A stretch of 44,837 nucleotides of DNA. Source: Planifilum fulgidum. GTDB taxonomy: Bacteria; Bacillota; Bacilli; Thermoactinomycetales; DSM-44946. A program made the position numbers and the translations under genes. Below the pieces are notes generated by a model. It ran no database searches. It was not told the origin of the DNA and saw only the letters and a list, made by a program, of their open reading frames with translations. Location: contig NZ_FOOK01000030.1 in assembly GCF_900113175.1 (NCBI RefSeq), positions 1 through 44,837 of the forward strand. The letters run 5' to 3'. This document shows, in pieces, positions 30,899-42,336 of the stretch (its first letter is position 1; each line of letters opens with the position of its first letter).

Positions 30899-31912
30899 TC
30901 ACAGCCCTTTGCGCTGCGCAAAACCGGTCAGAAAGGAGAGCATCGTGTGGACCCCCGCTTTGACGGTGACTTCCCGCACGTCCCGTTGAGGGTCCAGACA
31001 AACCAGGTCCATCGCCTTCACCTTGGGGTGGGTTCCGGCGATGCGGACCGCCTCAAACAACTCCTCCGTCCGCATGCCGCCGGGAGTGGAGGCCGGGGCG
31101 CCGGGAGCGACCCCCGTATCCAGAACGTCCATGTCCACGGTCAGGTAGATGGTGTCCACCTTGCCGGCCAGAAAGTCGAGGGCTTCGGCGACGGCCTGAT
31201 CCACTCCCCTGCGGCGGGCCTCCTTGAGGGTGACGTAGCGGACACCGGCGCGGTCGGCGTACTCCTTCAGCGATTTGGCGTTGAAGAACCCGTGGAGGCC
31301 GATGTTGCAGACGTCTTCCCCCCGGATCGTGCCGCTTTCGATCAGGTTGCGGATGGGCGTTCCGTTGGTGGGGCCGTGATCCTCCAGACTGCGCAGGTCG
31401 AAGTGGGTGTCCAGCTGCAGGATGCCGATCCGCTCCTCCGGATGCGCCCGCTTCCACCCCTTGACCAGCATGGCCGTGATGGAGTGGTCGCCGCCCATCA
31501 CCAGCGGCAGGGTGTGGGGATGGTGCTCCCGCATCGCCGCCATCGCTTCGAGAATGTTGCGGTGGCAGGCGGCGATGTCGGTCACGTGTTGCCGCACGTC
31601 CCCCAGGTCGACCACCCGCAGGGGGGAAAGGTCCACTCCCTCGTCCAGGTTGTAGGTGGCGAAGTATTTCCACGCCCGACGCAGGGCGTCGGGAGTTTCG
31701 CTGGCCGCCGACGCGCTGATGGAGGAGCGGGAAAGGGGGACGCCCAGCAGGGTGACATCGATGTCCCTCCAGTTCGGCGCGCTGTCAGCGGGGTCCAGCG
31801 TCTCGATCCACTCGTGCACCTTCGGTTCCGCCGGGAGAGGGTCCGGCCGGTTCCACCGGAAGGATGGGGGATTCAGCATCGGATAGGGATAGTTCGTCCG
31901 GCGGGTCGTCAA
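30899..31912 (-). CDS. hutG: Formimidoylglutamase
   Basis: About 337 aa, ureohydrolase fold. Last hut step: N-formimidoyl-L-glutamate plus water gives glutamate and formamide. The binuclear Mn ligands are visible in MGGDHSI, LQLDTHFDLRS and VDMDVLD, followed by PGAPASTPGGM. The most plausible start is a TTG at 31912, 9 nt after AAAAGGAGG. A GTG at 31933 would overlap the hutI stop but has no ribosome binding site. It is in the same minus-strand operon as hutU and hutI. Confidence 0.92.
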   Translation of the reverse strand: MTTRRTNYPYPMLNPPSFRWNRPDPLPAEPKVHEWIETLDPADSAPNWRDIDVTLLGVPLSRSSISASAASETPDALRRAWKYFATYNLDEGVDLSPLRVVDLGDVRQHVTDIAACHRNILEAMAAMREHHPHTLPLVMGGDHSITAMLVKGWKRAHPEERIGILQLDTHFDLRSLEDHGPTNGTPIRNLIESGTIRGEDVCNIGLHGFFNAKSLKEYADRAGVRYVTLKEARRRGVDQAVAEALDFLAGKVDTIYLTVDMDVLDTGVAPGAPASTPGGMRTEELFEAVRIAGTHPKVKAMDLVCLDPQRDVREVTVKAGVHTMLSFLTGFAQRKGL

Positions 31913-31929
31913 GCCGCATCGCCTCCTTT

Positions 31930-33200
31930 TCACCGGTTTTCATTGGACAGGACCACTTCGCCGCCTTTGATCACCGTGTGGACGTGATTGACCCCGAAGG
32001 CGTACTGCAGGCTCATGTAGTTGGGAACATCAAACAGAACGAGGTCCGCCTTTTTCCCTTCCTCGATGCTGCCGATCTCGCGCCCCCTCCGGATGGCGTG
32101 GGCCGCGTTGATGGTGGCGGCGGTGAGGACCTCCGCAGGGGTCATGCCCATCTTGAGGCAGCCCAGATTCATGATCAGCGGCATGGAGACGGTGGGAGAG
32201 GAGCCCGGGTTGCAGTCGGTGGAAAGGGCGACGGGGACGCCGGCGTCGATCATCCGCCGGCCGTCGGCCGACTCCGCCATCAGGAAGAAGGCGGTTCCCG
32301 GCAAAAGCACCGCCACCACGCCCTTTTCCGCCAGGGCGCGGATGCCCCGCTCCGATGCCTTGAGCAGGTGATCCGCCGAGACGGCTCCCACCTCCGCCGC
32401 CAGTTCGGCCCCTCCGTAGGGCTCGATTTCGTCGGCGTGGATCTTGGGAAGAAGTCCCCATTCTTTCCCCGCTTCCAGGATGCGGCGGGACTGCTCGGGC
32501 GTGAAGACGCCCTTTTCGCAGAAGACGTCGTTGAATTCGGCCAATTTTCTTCGGGCCACTTCGGGAATCATCTCCCGGATGACCCGTTCCACGAAGTCGT
32601 CGGGTCTCTCCCGGTAGGCGACGGGGACGGCGTGGGCGCCCATGAAGGTGGACACCACATCCACCGGATGGTTCCGATTCAGCTCCCGGGCCACTTCCAG
32701 CTGTTTCAGTTCGTGTTCCAGGGTGAGGCCGTAGCCGCTCTTCGCCTCGACGGTGGTCACGCCGTGGCGCAGGAACAGATCCAGGCGCTTCCGGCTTTCC
32801 TCGTAGAGCTGTTCGTGCGTCGCCTTTTGGGTGGCGGCGGTGGTGGCGTGGATGCCCCCGCCGGCGTTCATGATCTCCATGTAGGTGGCGCCCTTCAGGC
32901 GCATCTCGAATTCGTTCTCCCGGCTCCCGGCATACACCAGGTGGGTGTGAGGGTCCACCAGGCCGGGGGTGACCAGACGCCCCGTGGCGTCGATCACCCG
33001 GGCCTCCTCCAGGCGGGAGCCGTACTTTTCCGCAATTTCCCGGTCGGTGCCGACGGATTGGATGATTCCCTCTTCGATCCAGACGCTTCCGTCTTCGATG
33101 ATGTGAAGCGCCTCCATCGCCTTGCCGGTCAGGGGAGCGTCGGAGCTCCCTTTCAGTGTGACCAGTTGACTGGCGTGGCGGATCAGGAGCGGTCTGCGGT

Positions 33201-33204
<4 letters not shown>
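31930..33204 (-). CDS. hutI: Imidazolonepropionase
   Basis: 424 aa amidohydrolase, third hut step: 4-imidazolone-5-propionate to N-formimidoyl-L-glutamate. Metal and substrate motifs: [20 protein letters not shown] near residues 80-99, [37 protein letters not shown] and [13 protein letters not shown] with the metal Asp. Full length for the family. Its ATG overlaps the hutU stop codon by 4 bp, the arrangement of translational coupling. Confidence 0.95.
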
Positions 33205-34880
<1,676 letters not shown>

Positions 34881-36696
34881 GGTCGCACCTTCCTTCGTTC
34901 GCAATTCCCTTTCTCTTTCGAGTATACGAAATGCGGGGAGACGGAAATAGAAGTTCCTTTTTTGAAAAAGGAGAGATTTTTTTGAGAAGGAATTTGGGTT
35001 GGAAGCGATTTCGCCGCTTGTCTTTCTCTTTTTTGTCCCCCTTTCTGTTTTTTAGGTTCCGGTACTCCCTGGGGGTGGTGCCCGTCATCTCTTTGAAGAC
35101 CCGGCTGAAGTGATTGGCATTGGGAAATCCGCACCTGCTCGCGATTTCCTGGATCGACAGGGAACTGGAGGCGAGCAGGCGGCAGGCGTGGCGGATCCGG
35201 ATGGTCCGGAGCAGCTCCCGGAAGGTGACCTTTTTTTGACGGGACAGCAGGTGGCTGAAATAGGCCGGGTTTCTTCCCACGTGTTCGGCCACCTCCTTCA
35301 GGCTCAATTCCGGGCGGTGAAATTCCTTCTCCATATACCGGACGCCCTGTTCCACCGGGTCGGAGAACTCCCGGCGGGAAGGATCCTCCGCGGCTTCGAA
35401 CAGTTCGTAGATGAAGAGCAAAAGGTCCTGCACGATCCGGTACAGGAGGGGCTGGTAAAGCACCGTGGCAAAAATCTGATGGTAACGGTTTTCCAGAACG
35501 CTGTCCCGGTTGAGCCCTTCCCGTTTCATGAACCGGCGGAGTTGGGCCAGGATGCTCGTCAGGCGGATGCGGAGCAGACCCGGGTCCGGATAGGGAGGGG
35601 TGAGGGAGAGAAATTCGTGTTGCATCCAATTTTTTACATCGTCGCGGTTTCGCCCGTCCAGCATTTCCAGCCACCGCTGCTGTTCCTCCGGCGTGAGAAA
35701 GGGATCCAATTCCCGCCACTGGACCGGCTGTTCTGCCTTCACCACCTGCCGGTCTCCCCGGTAGAAGCGGAGTTGCAGGGCCTGGCGGGCGGTCTGGTAC
35801 TGTTCCCGCAGCGTGAGGGCGTTCCCGCCGGGATGAAGCACCACGAACAGCGAGATGCCGAGCCGCTCGGCTCCTTCGTTGATCATCCGGTAGGCTTCCC
35901 GGTGTAGCGCCTGTTCAGTCTCCTCGCCAGCCCGGGGGAAAAGGGCGACGACGGCATCGCTTAAGGGAAGCAGGGTCGGTTGCGAACGAAAGGGATAATT
36001 CTGAAGGAAGCGGTGCAGGGGAGCGATCTCCTCGGGCGTTTCCGGCTGGATCAAGAGCAGGGTGGCGGGTTTGGCTTCCTCTTCCGCGAGAAACAGCGCC
36101 CGATAGGAGAAGGCGGGGGATGCCGACGGAGGGGGCGGGGAATCCATGCGGGCGCTTTCCGCCAGTTCCCGGTAACAGCGGATCAAGGTCCGGCGGACCC
36201 GGTCCGGCGAGACGGGCTTGACCCACAGGTCGACGGCGCCCAGTTCGATCGCCTGCATTGCCCGTTCGAAGGTGGCCTCCGCCGTGATGCCGATCACCCT
36301 GCGGGCGTAGCGGCGCGCCGCTTGCCGAAATCCGTCCCATCGGTCCCGGGGAATCATGTCCAGCTCGATGCAGATCACCTCGGGAACCTCCTGCAAAAGC
36401 CGTTCCAGGGCGGAATCGTGGTTTTCCCCGTGGATCACCCGGTCGAAGGGAACCGGATAGGACTGAATCAGCCATTCCAGACCGGTCCTTTCCTTTGCAT
36501 CCCTGTCTGCGATCAACAGTTTCACGGTCATCATCTCCACCCGTTCCGGACTTGAAAAAACCCGTCGCCTTTGGGCCGAGGCGCGAGGCGGCACGCCCTC
36601 ACGTTTTGCCGCATCGTCTGCCATGCTCCCATTATACCTGAACCGTCTCCGTTATTTCGGCATTCCCCCTTGCGCCCTTTTTTATGAGAAAAACGG

Positions 36697-36752
36697 TTGA
36701 CAGAACGGCGCAGATGTTATACTGTGTATATAGATATAAACACATATACAGT
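36697..36752 (+). promoter_or_regulatory. Promoter with palindromic operator for the exporter/ytrA/ABC operon
   Basis: TTGACA (36697-36702) and TATACT (36718-36723) are 15 bp apart, shorter than ideal. The -10 box runs into a near-palindrome at 36724-36743, GTGTATATAGATATAAACAC, itself flanked by ACT and AGT further out (36721-36752). YtrA-subfamily repressors bind such palindromes, and one is encoded three genes downstream, so feedback repression is inferred. Confidence 0.6.
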
Positions 36753-36775
36753 CGAAAGGAAGGCGGTGGGGGAGC

Positions 36776-37270
36776 TTGGAAGAACTGAGGGTGTTGATCG
36801 AATCCTTCGAAGAGGGGGCATACATCGCCCTGTTTCTGTTGTCCGCTGTCCCGTGGGTGGAGGTCAGTGTCGTTCCCATCGGCATCCTGATGGGCTTGCA
36901 TCCGATATCGGTGGCGATCCTCGGATTCCTGGGCAATTGGATCACCGTATTTCTCCTTATCCTGCTGTTTGACCGCTGGAATCAGTGGAGAAAGAGGAGG
37001 AAGCCGTCCCGAGCCGGTGCGTCGGAAGAAGCGCCGTCCAAGCGGAGACAGCGCGCCCGTCGCCTGTGGGAACGGTTTGGCCTTGTGGGGCTCGCCCTTC
37101 TGTCGCCGCTGGCGACCGGTACGCATCTCGCCGCGGCGGTGGCCATGGCCTTCCGGACGCCGAAGGGGAAGGTGACTCTCTGGATGACCGTAAGTATTTT
37201 CCTCTGGACGACCCTTCTCGCGGCCGGGTCCCATTACGGCTTTGAATGGGCGATCCCTCAAGGAACTTGA
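36776..37270 (+). CDS. Small multi-drug export protein family (PF06695)
   Basis: 164 aa membrane protein: YIALFLLSAVPWVEVSVVPI followed by the GILMGLHPISVAILGFLGNW signature, VFLLILLFDRW, a charged cytoplasmic loop, GLVGLALLSPLATGTHLAAA and a final helix. The name comes from the family; transport has little experimental backing. The TTG at 36776 is the only start near the promoter, with a G-rich stretch upstream. The next gene starts 17 bp downstream, giving a four-gene operon. Confidence 0.75.
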   Translation: MEELRVLIESFEEGAYIALFLLSAVPWVEVSVVPIGILMGLHPISVAILGFLGNWITVFLLILLFDRWNQWRKRRKPSRAGASEEAPSKRRQRARRLWERFGLVGLALLSPLATGTHLAAAVAMAFRTPKGKVTLWMTVSIFLWTTLLAAGSHYGFEWAIPQGT

Positions 37271-37287
37271 AAGGGAGAGTGATGGAT

Positions 37288-38022
37288 ATGTCCCAAGCGC
37301 TTTGGATTGCGCTGACGGAGCTGCGCCGGCGGTGGATCGGACTTGCGGGGGGGATCCTCTTCGCCCTCTTCCTGGGTTTGATGTTCGGAACCCTCCTCAA
37401 CGGTTATATCAGGGATCCCGAGTCGGCCAACATGAACGATTTGATGGTGGATTATCTGTTGATCGCTGTCCTTCCCGTCATGGGGACCGCCTTTTCCCGA
37501 GAATATCTTTCCTGGTCCTCCCTCAAGGAAGATCCTTTTCTGAGGCGGCTGAGCTTTCTTCGCATGTGGCCCATTCCGCTGTCCGTCATCGTTTGGAGCC
37601 GGTTGATCTATTCCCTCATCAGTTATGTGGCGGGCACCCTTGCCTTGTTTGCGGCGATGACCGCTGTCGGTTGGAACGGTTACGTGTCCCAGTGGGGTCT
37701 TCCGCTCTACGGCTTTTTTCTCCTGTTCTGGTTCGGTTACGGTTTGACCCTGTGCGGTCTGTTCACTTGTCTGGAGTTCGGGATCCGATTCAAAACGTAC
37801 ACGGTGATTTCTTTCATTCTTGTCTTCACTCTGTTTGGGGGACTGATCACCTGGCATGACCTGGATTGGAATCAGGAGAGGGCCATCTTCGAGAGGGTTT
37901 TGCATCTGGTTCAAACCTATGAGGCATTGCCGGGATTGGTCGCCTGCCTGGCGGCGGTGGGCTTTGTGGGGCTGTGGAAGCACGTGATGACCCGGCGAAT
38001 CACGCGCATCGATTTGCCCTAG
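37288..38022 (+). CDS. Membrane protein, probable ABC-2-like permease partner
   Basis: 244 aa, about six helices: GLAGGILFALFLGLMFGTLL, LLIALPVMGTAFSREYLSWS-like second segment, SRLIYSLISYVAGTLALFAA, PLYGFFLLFWFGYGLTLCGL, TVISFILVFTLFGGLITW and LVACLAAVGFVGLW. I do not recognise a named family. Its place beside a YtrA regulator and an ABC ATPase, as in the Bacillus ytr operon, makes it the likely membrane part of that transporter. The ATG at 37288 has GGGAGAG 8-9 nt upstream; 37282 also has an ATG. Confidence 0.75.
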   Translation: MSQALWIALTELRRRWIGLAGGILFALFLGLMFGTLLNGYIRDPESANMNDLMVDYLLIAVLPVMGTAFSREYLSWSSLKEDPFLRRLSFLRMWPIPLSVIVWSRLIYSLISYVAGTLALFAAMTAVGWNGYVSQWGLPLYGFFLLFWFGYGLTLCGLFTCLEFGIRFKTYTVISFILVFTLFGGLITWHDLDWNQERAIFERVLHLVQTYEALPGLVACLAAVGFVGLWKHVMTRRITRIDLP

Positions 38023-38039
38023 AAAGGAGGGGAAGGGCC

Positions 38040-38447
38040 ATTCGTCTTCCCATTCGGATCGCGGAAAACAGTCGGGAACCGATCTATCATCAGATCGAGC
38101 GGCAGATCATCGCCCTGATCGTCGGCGGACAACTGTCGGCGGGGACGCCGCTTCCCTCCATTCGGGCGTTGGCCAAAGAGCTGTCCTGCAGCGTGATCAC
38201 CACCCGCAGGGCCTATCAAAACCTGGAACAGCAAGGCTATATCCGGACGATCCAGGGGAAGGGCACCTTTGTGGCGGAGGTGAAGGCGGAGAAAAAGGAA
38301 CAGGTGGCCCATGAGACGCTGTATGAAGCTTTTCGCCGCGCCATCGGGATGAGCCTGGATTTGAAGCGGACTCCGCAGGAGACGAGAGAGATCTTTGAAC
38401 GGGTGCTCAAGGAACTCACTGAGAAGAGAGGGATCCGTGATGAATGA
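38040..38447 (+). CDS. GntR-family transcriptional regulator, YtrA subfamily, with probable ATT start
   Basis: 135 aa repressor: REPIYHQIERQIIALIVGGQ, LPSIRALAKELSCSVITTRR and NLEQQGYIRTIQGKGTFVAE form the GntR winged helix, and a short helical C-terminal arm is typical of YtrA. No ATG, GTG or TTG occurs where the protein should begin. A strong AAAGGAGGGG (38022-38031) is followed 8 nt later by ATT at 38040, giving (I/M)RLPIRIAENSREPIYHQ. The in-frame ATG at 37974 lies inside the upstream gene and has no site. The 3' end overlaps the ABC ATPase start by 8 bp. The likely operator is at 36724. Confidence 0.8.
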   Translation: MRLPIRIAENSREPIYHQIERQIIALIVGGQLSAGTPLPSIRALAKELSCSVITTRRAYQNLEQQGYIRTIQGKGTFVAEVKAEKKEQVAHETLYEAFRRAIGMSLDLKRTPQETREIFERVLKELTEKRGIRDE

Positions 38448-39318
38448 CGGAAAAGCGGCCGTGCGCATGGACGGATTGGTCAAGCACCGGGACGGGTTTC
38501 GGCTCGGCCCTATAAACCTGATGCTGGCTCAGGGAGCGGTTTACGCCCTGATCGGCGCCAACGGCTCCGGGAAAAGCACACTGCTTAGGATTTGCAGAAA
38601 TTTGCTCAAGCCCGATTCGGGAACGCTCCGCATCCTGGGGCTTTCCTATGAAGCGCACGATCTGGAAATAGGTCGACAGATCGCCTACGTGCCGGAACCC
38701 CTGTCGGGGTGTGAAGACTTCACCCTCAAGGAGTTGCGTCATCTGATCCACCGCTGGTATCCCGGCTGGGATGATCGGATGTACGAATCGCTGATCCGAT
38801 CCTTTCGCCTCCCCGTGGATAAGCCCGTCGCCAAGCTGTCCCAGGGGGCCCGCAAAAAGGCGGCCCTGACCCTGGCCCTGAGCAGTCAGGCCCGTCTGCT
38901 CCTTCTGGATGAGCCCGCCAACGGATTGGATTTCAACAGCAAGCGGGTATACCGGGAGACCCTCGCCTCCTATATGGAACAGGCGAACCGGACGGTCCTG
39001 CTGGCGACCAATGTGGTGGAGGACATTCACCGATTGGCCGATTACGTTCTCGTCTTGAAAAACGGGAGAATCCAGGGGCCCTTTGAAAAGGACGAACTGC
39101 AAACCTCCTGGCGCCAGATCTGGATCCGAAGTGCGGGAGCCGTCTCCTGGGATGAAATCGGCGGCGTTTTTGACGTAAAGGAAGGCATGATGATCCACGT
39201 CGTTTCGATGGATGCCCGGAGAACCCTGGCGGATCTGGAACGGGCGGGTTGTGAAGTGATCGATGAACAGCCCCTTCCGCTGGAAGAGCTGTTGGACTAT
39301 TTGACCAAGGAAGGATGA
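38440..39318 (+). CDS. ABC transporter ATP-binding protein, YtrB-like
   Basis: 292 aa. Walker A GANGSGKST near residues 39-47. The signature is degenerate, LSQGARKKAALTLAL instead of LSGGQ, which is common in YtrB and similar exporter ATPases. Walker B is LLLLDEPANGLD. A C-terminal extension of about 90 residues follows. The ATG at 38440 overlaps the regulator gene. With the membrane protein at 37288 it probably forms an exporter of the YtrBC type, induced when the YtrA regulator is released, as by cell-wall-active compounds in Bacillus. Confidence 0.87.
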   Translation: MNDGKAAVRMDGLVKHRDGFRLGPINLMLAQGAVYALIGANGSGKSTLLRICRNLLKPDSGTLRILGLSYEAHDLEIGRQIAYVPEPLSGCEDFTLKELRHLIHRWYPGWDDRMYESLIRSFRLPVDKPVAKLSQGARKKAALTLALSSQARLLLLDEPANGLDFNSKRVYRETLASYMEQANRTVLLATNVVEDIHRLADYVLVLKNGRIQGPFEKDELQTSWRQIWIRSAGAVSWDEIGGVFDVKEGMMIHVVSMDARRTLADLERAGCEVIDEQPLPLEELLDYLTKEG

Positions 39319-40842
39319 AGGCGGGCGGTTGGCGGTTCGGATCGTCCCCGGGAAACATGCCGGCGACGGCGGATGCAACGGACGCGAGCAGCCGGTGTTC
39401 CTTCGGGGGAATGCGGCGGGCGGAGGTTTCAGGCCGCGGGCCGTCGTCATGTGGCAGCTGCGAGCACGACGGCGGCCATTTCCAGCTGGTCGGGGATTTC
39501 CGCCTGCAATCAGCATGGCATTGGCCGCGGCATCGCCGCCCGTCGGAAATCCGCCCAGGGCGCGACCAGGGAGGAGATCCGAAGGCCTCAGGCGGCGTCA
39601 AAGCACCTGGGACATGCCGGTCGCGCCCATGGAAGGGGATCTGCTTCTTCCAGATGGAATGAAGGGCCGCTGCTTCCCTTTGGGGTCTTGAACGGGACGG
39701 CCGTGTGCAGGAGGGGAAGAAAAAGAATACACTGGCGGCAAGGCATGGAACGGGGCGTTCGATGACGGAATGTAAGTTCAAAGGGTCCCGAACCGGCGGG
39801 ATCATCGCGAGAGGAGAAGCCGCCGGCAAAAACGCCTACTGGCTTTCACGGTTCCCTGTCCGGAAAGTTGGAGCGGAAGCCTTCGCCTTTCCGGAGAGGG
39901 CGGTGTCGGGGAAGGGGCGGATGAACGCCGGCTCCACGCCGATGGCGATGGATGGAGGCGAAGACGCCGGAGAGTCCGCCCGCGAAGGCGCTGAACAGGT
40001 CACTCCCGCCGGGTTGAAGCCGATCATGTCCGATTCCCAGGGCATCGCTCATGCCGCTTTGAATCGGTTGAATTCCTTGGGCCAAATCGGGGCGATGATG
40101 GTGACGGCCAGACCGAAGCCGCCGACCGATTCCGCCATAGGGGAGGACCGCCGGCGAGGGTCCCGGGGGATCGGGGAATGAAGGCGGACAGGTTCCGGAT
40201 CAAACCGGCTCCGCTCATGAAAAAGGCATTGGCGAGACGGACGCGGTCAGGATGCCCCTTGCGGAGGCGCGAGCCCGGTGTCCGGTCCGGCGTGAATAAA
40301 GGGCGCCGGCGATCAGCTCGGCCGTCGGCCGGGCGCCGACCGGGGGCGCCAGGGGCGATTGTCTCCGCGCAGACCACATCGAGAGGTCGGTCAAAGCCGG
40401 AACGAAAATCCCCGACTGCCGCATGGAAGGCCCTCTTTTGCATGGCACAAAAATCCACTATAATGGGTTTTACATCTATGCGGGGTTTCGCCGATACGTC
40501 CGGAAGCTGCGGAAGGAGAAAGCTCTCCGGAATGGATTCGGAGAAGATGCGGCGTCAGCCGTTCGATGCTGTCTTGGAGCGGGCGGGAAAAGAGACTGGA
40601 GACTCGAATTCGTCATGAACATCATTCCTCCAAGGAATCGGGGGCGTTTTCCCGCCGGGCGTCAGGGCATGTCGTGTGGATGAGAAAAGGTTGAAGGTGG
40701 AACTTTCGTCTGGCGAATACGTTGGAACGATGACTCGAAGTACCGGTTCATCGATGCGGGAGATGGTCAATGCCGTCACTGTCTGATTCCAAACCGGGCC
40801 AGATGGCGGGGCCTCAAGACTTCGGCGGGAGGGGGATGCCGC
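39319..40842. other. Degraded region, about 1.5 kb, no intact gene
   Basis: Open frames on both strands are short or of implausible composition. On the minus strand, pieces such as GGFGLAVTIIAPIW, DLFSAFAGGLSGVFASI and FVPALTDLSMWSA lie in different frames and look like remnants of one hydrophobic protein, but I cannot name it. A perfect TATAAT lies at 40459-40464 (plus), and a 46-codon frame opens at 40479. It is probably a pseudogene followed by the leader of the gene at 40843. Confidence 0.45.
40459..40464 (+). promoter_or_regulatory. -10-like TATAAT about 380 bp before the flavoprotein gene
   Basis: CACTATAATGGG with a weak TTTTGC 17 bp upstream. If active, the transcript to the gene at 40843 would have an unusually long leader. 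Confidence 0.35.
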
Positions 40843-41910
40843 TTGCTGTCGACGCGGGTGACAAAGCGGTTGGGAATTCGCTATCCGATCATCCAGGCGG
40901 GGATGGCGGGGGGAACCACCACCCCGGAACTGGTGGCGGCGGTTTCCGAAGCGGGAGGCCTGGGCACACTGGGGGCGGGATACATGTCCCCGGACCGGAT
41001 GCGGGAGGCGATCCGGGCGATCCGGAAGCGGACGGACCGCCCCTTTGCCGTCAACCTGTTCATACCGGAACCCTTCGAGGAGGACCGGGACCGGATCGAA
41101 AAGGCGCAGAGGCGGTTGGATCGGTTTCGGAGGGAGATGTGCCTCCCCGCCTCCCCGGATCCGGGCAAGTATCGGGAATCCTTCGAGGAACAGATATCCG
41201 TCGTGTTGGAGGAGCGGGTGCCGGTGTTCAGCTTCACCTTCGGCGTGCTGCCTTCCGAGTGGGTGGAACGGTTGAAGGGACAGGGGACCGTCCTGATCGG
41301 AACGGCCACCACCGTGGAAGAGGGCGCCATACTGGAGGCGAGCGGCGTGGACATGGTGGTGGCCCAGGGAAGCGAGGCCGGAGGCCACCGGGGAACTTTT
41401 ACGGGTTCGGCGGCAAAGGGGATGGTGGGGCTGATGTCCCTGGTCCCCCAGATGGTGGACCGGATCCGAATTCCCGTGATCGCCGCCGGCGGAATCATGG
41501 ACGGCCGGGGACTTGCGGCCTCCCTGATGTTGGGGGCGGAGGGCGTCCAGATGGGGACGGCGTTTCTCACCTGTCGGGAGAGCGGGGCCAATTCGGTGTA
41601 CCGGGATGCGGTCCGAAAGGGGCGGGACGACGGCACCGTCCTTACCCGCTCCTTTTCCGGCAAATATGCCCGGGGCTTGAGAAACCGCTTTGTCTCCGAG
41701 ATGGAGAAATACGAGGAGGAATGGCCGGACTACCCCGTGCAAAACGCCTTGACGAGGGATATCCGGAGGGAGGCGGCCCGTCGGGGTAATCCCGACCTCA
41801 TGTCTCTCTGGGCGGGCCAGTCCGCATCGCTGAGCCGCTCCCTTCCGGCGGGGGAATTGGTCCGGAATGTGGTGAGGGAAGCGCAGGACCTGCTGCAGGG
41901 AAAACGGTGA
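40843..41910 (+). CDS. Nitronate monooxygenase/NAD(P)H-dependent flavin oxidoreductase
   Basis: 355 aa FMN-binding TIM barrel of the 2-nitropropane dioxygenase family: RLGIRYPIIQAGMAGGTTTP at the N-terminus, SEAGGLGTLGAGYMSPDRMR, PFAVNLFIPEP, the central motif VAQGSEAGGHRGTF with the catalytic His, IPVIAAGGIMDGRGLAASL and GAEGVQMGTAFLTC binding the FMN phosphate. Such enzymes oxidise alkyl nitronates or reduce quinones and enoyl substrates; FabK is a relative. The TTG at 40843 has GGAGGGG about 9 nt upstream. It is single, with relic DNA before it and no terminator seen after it on this strand. Confidence 0.88.
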   Translation: MLSTRVTKRLGIRYPIIQAGMAGGTTTPELVAAVSEAGGLGTLGAGYMSPDRMREAIRAIRKRTDRPFAVNLFIPEPFEEDRDRIEKAQRRLDRFRREMCLPASPDPGKYRESFEEQISVVLEERVPVFSFTFGVLPSEWVERLKGQGTVLIGTATTVEEGAILEASGVDMVVAQGSEAGGHRGTFTGSAAKGMVGLMSLVPQMVDRIRIPVIAAGGIMDGRGLAASLMLGAEGVQMGTAFLTCRESGANSVYRDAVRKGRDDGTVLTRSFSGKYARGLRNRFVSEMEKYEEEWPDYPVQNALTRDIRREAARRGNPDLMSLWAGQSASLSRSLPAGELVRNVVREAQDLLQGKR

Positions 41911-42336
41911 TCGTTCGGGGTGAAGGGCGTGCGCGGAAGCGGATCCGCCATGCCTTTTTTTTCAGCGGCATGGCACACTCCGGGGGAGAACGGCAGGCGA
42001 AGAGCGCGGGTGCGGGGCTGGTGATTGGAAACGGTCGGATTTCCGGCGGGTTGAAAAGTGAACCGATTTTTTTCCGCCGGCGCGGCCCGGACATGCCCTT
42101 GAATTTTCCGTTTTCGGCCGCGCTCTTTCAAAAAAAGAAAGGATCCCGTTTTCGGATCCTGCGACGGTTGAAAGGGGCTGGCCATCGACATGGCGAAGCG
42201 CCCCGCAGGCCGCTTCGGGCTTTTGACGGCGCGCCGCGGCTGGCCGCCTGGTTTTGCTTTCGTTCCGAAGGGCCGTCCTCCGAAACTGAAATCAACCTTC
42301 CCTTGGCGGAAGGCGGGCCCGGCTTTTTTGACCTTA
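41911..42336. other. Intergenic region between convergent genes (426 bp)
   Basis: No gene seen apart from short unlikely frames. It contains the minus-strand terminator at 42129-42160. Confidence 0.5.
42129..42160 (-). terminator. Terminator of the lacI-iolG operon
   Basis: Minus strand AGGATCC-GAAAACG-GGATCCT followed by TTCTTTTTTTG. It is about 180 bp downstream of the iolG stop, with nothing convincing between. Confidence 0.75.
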
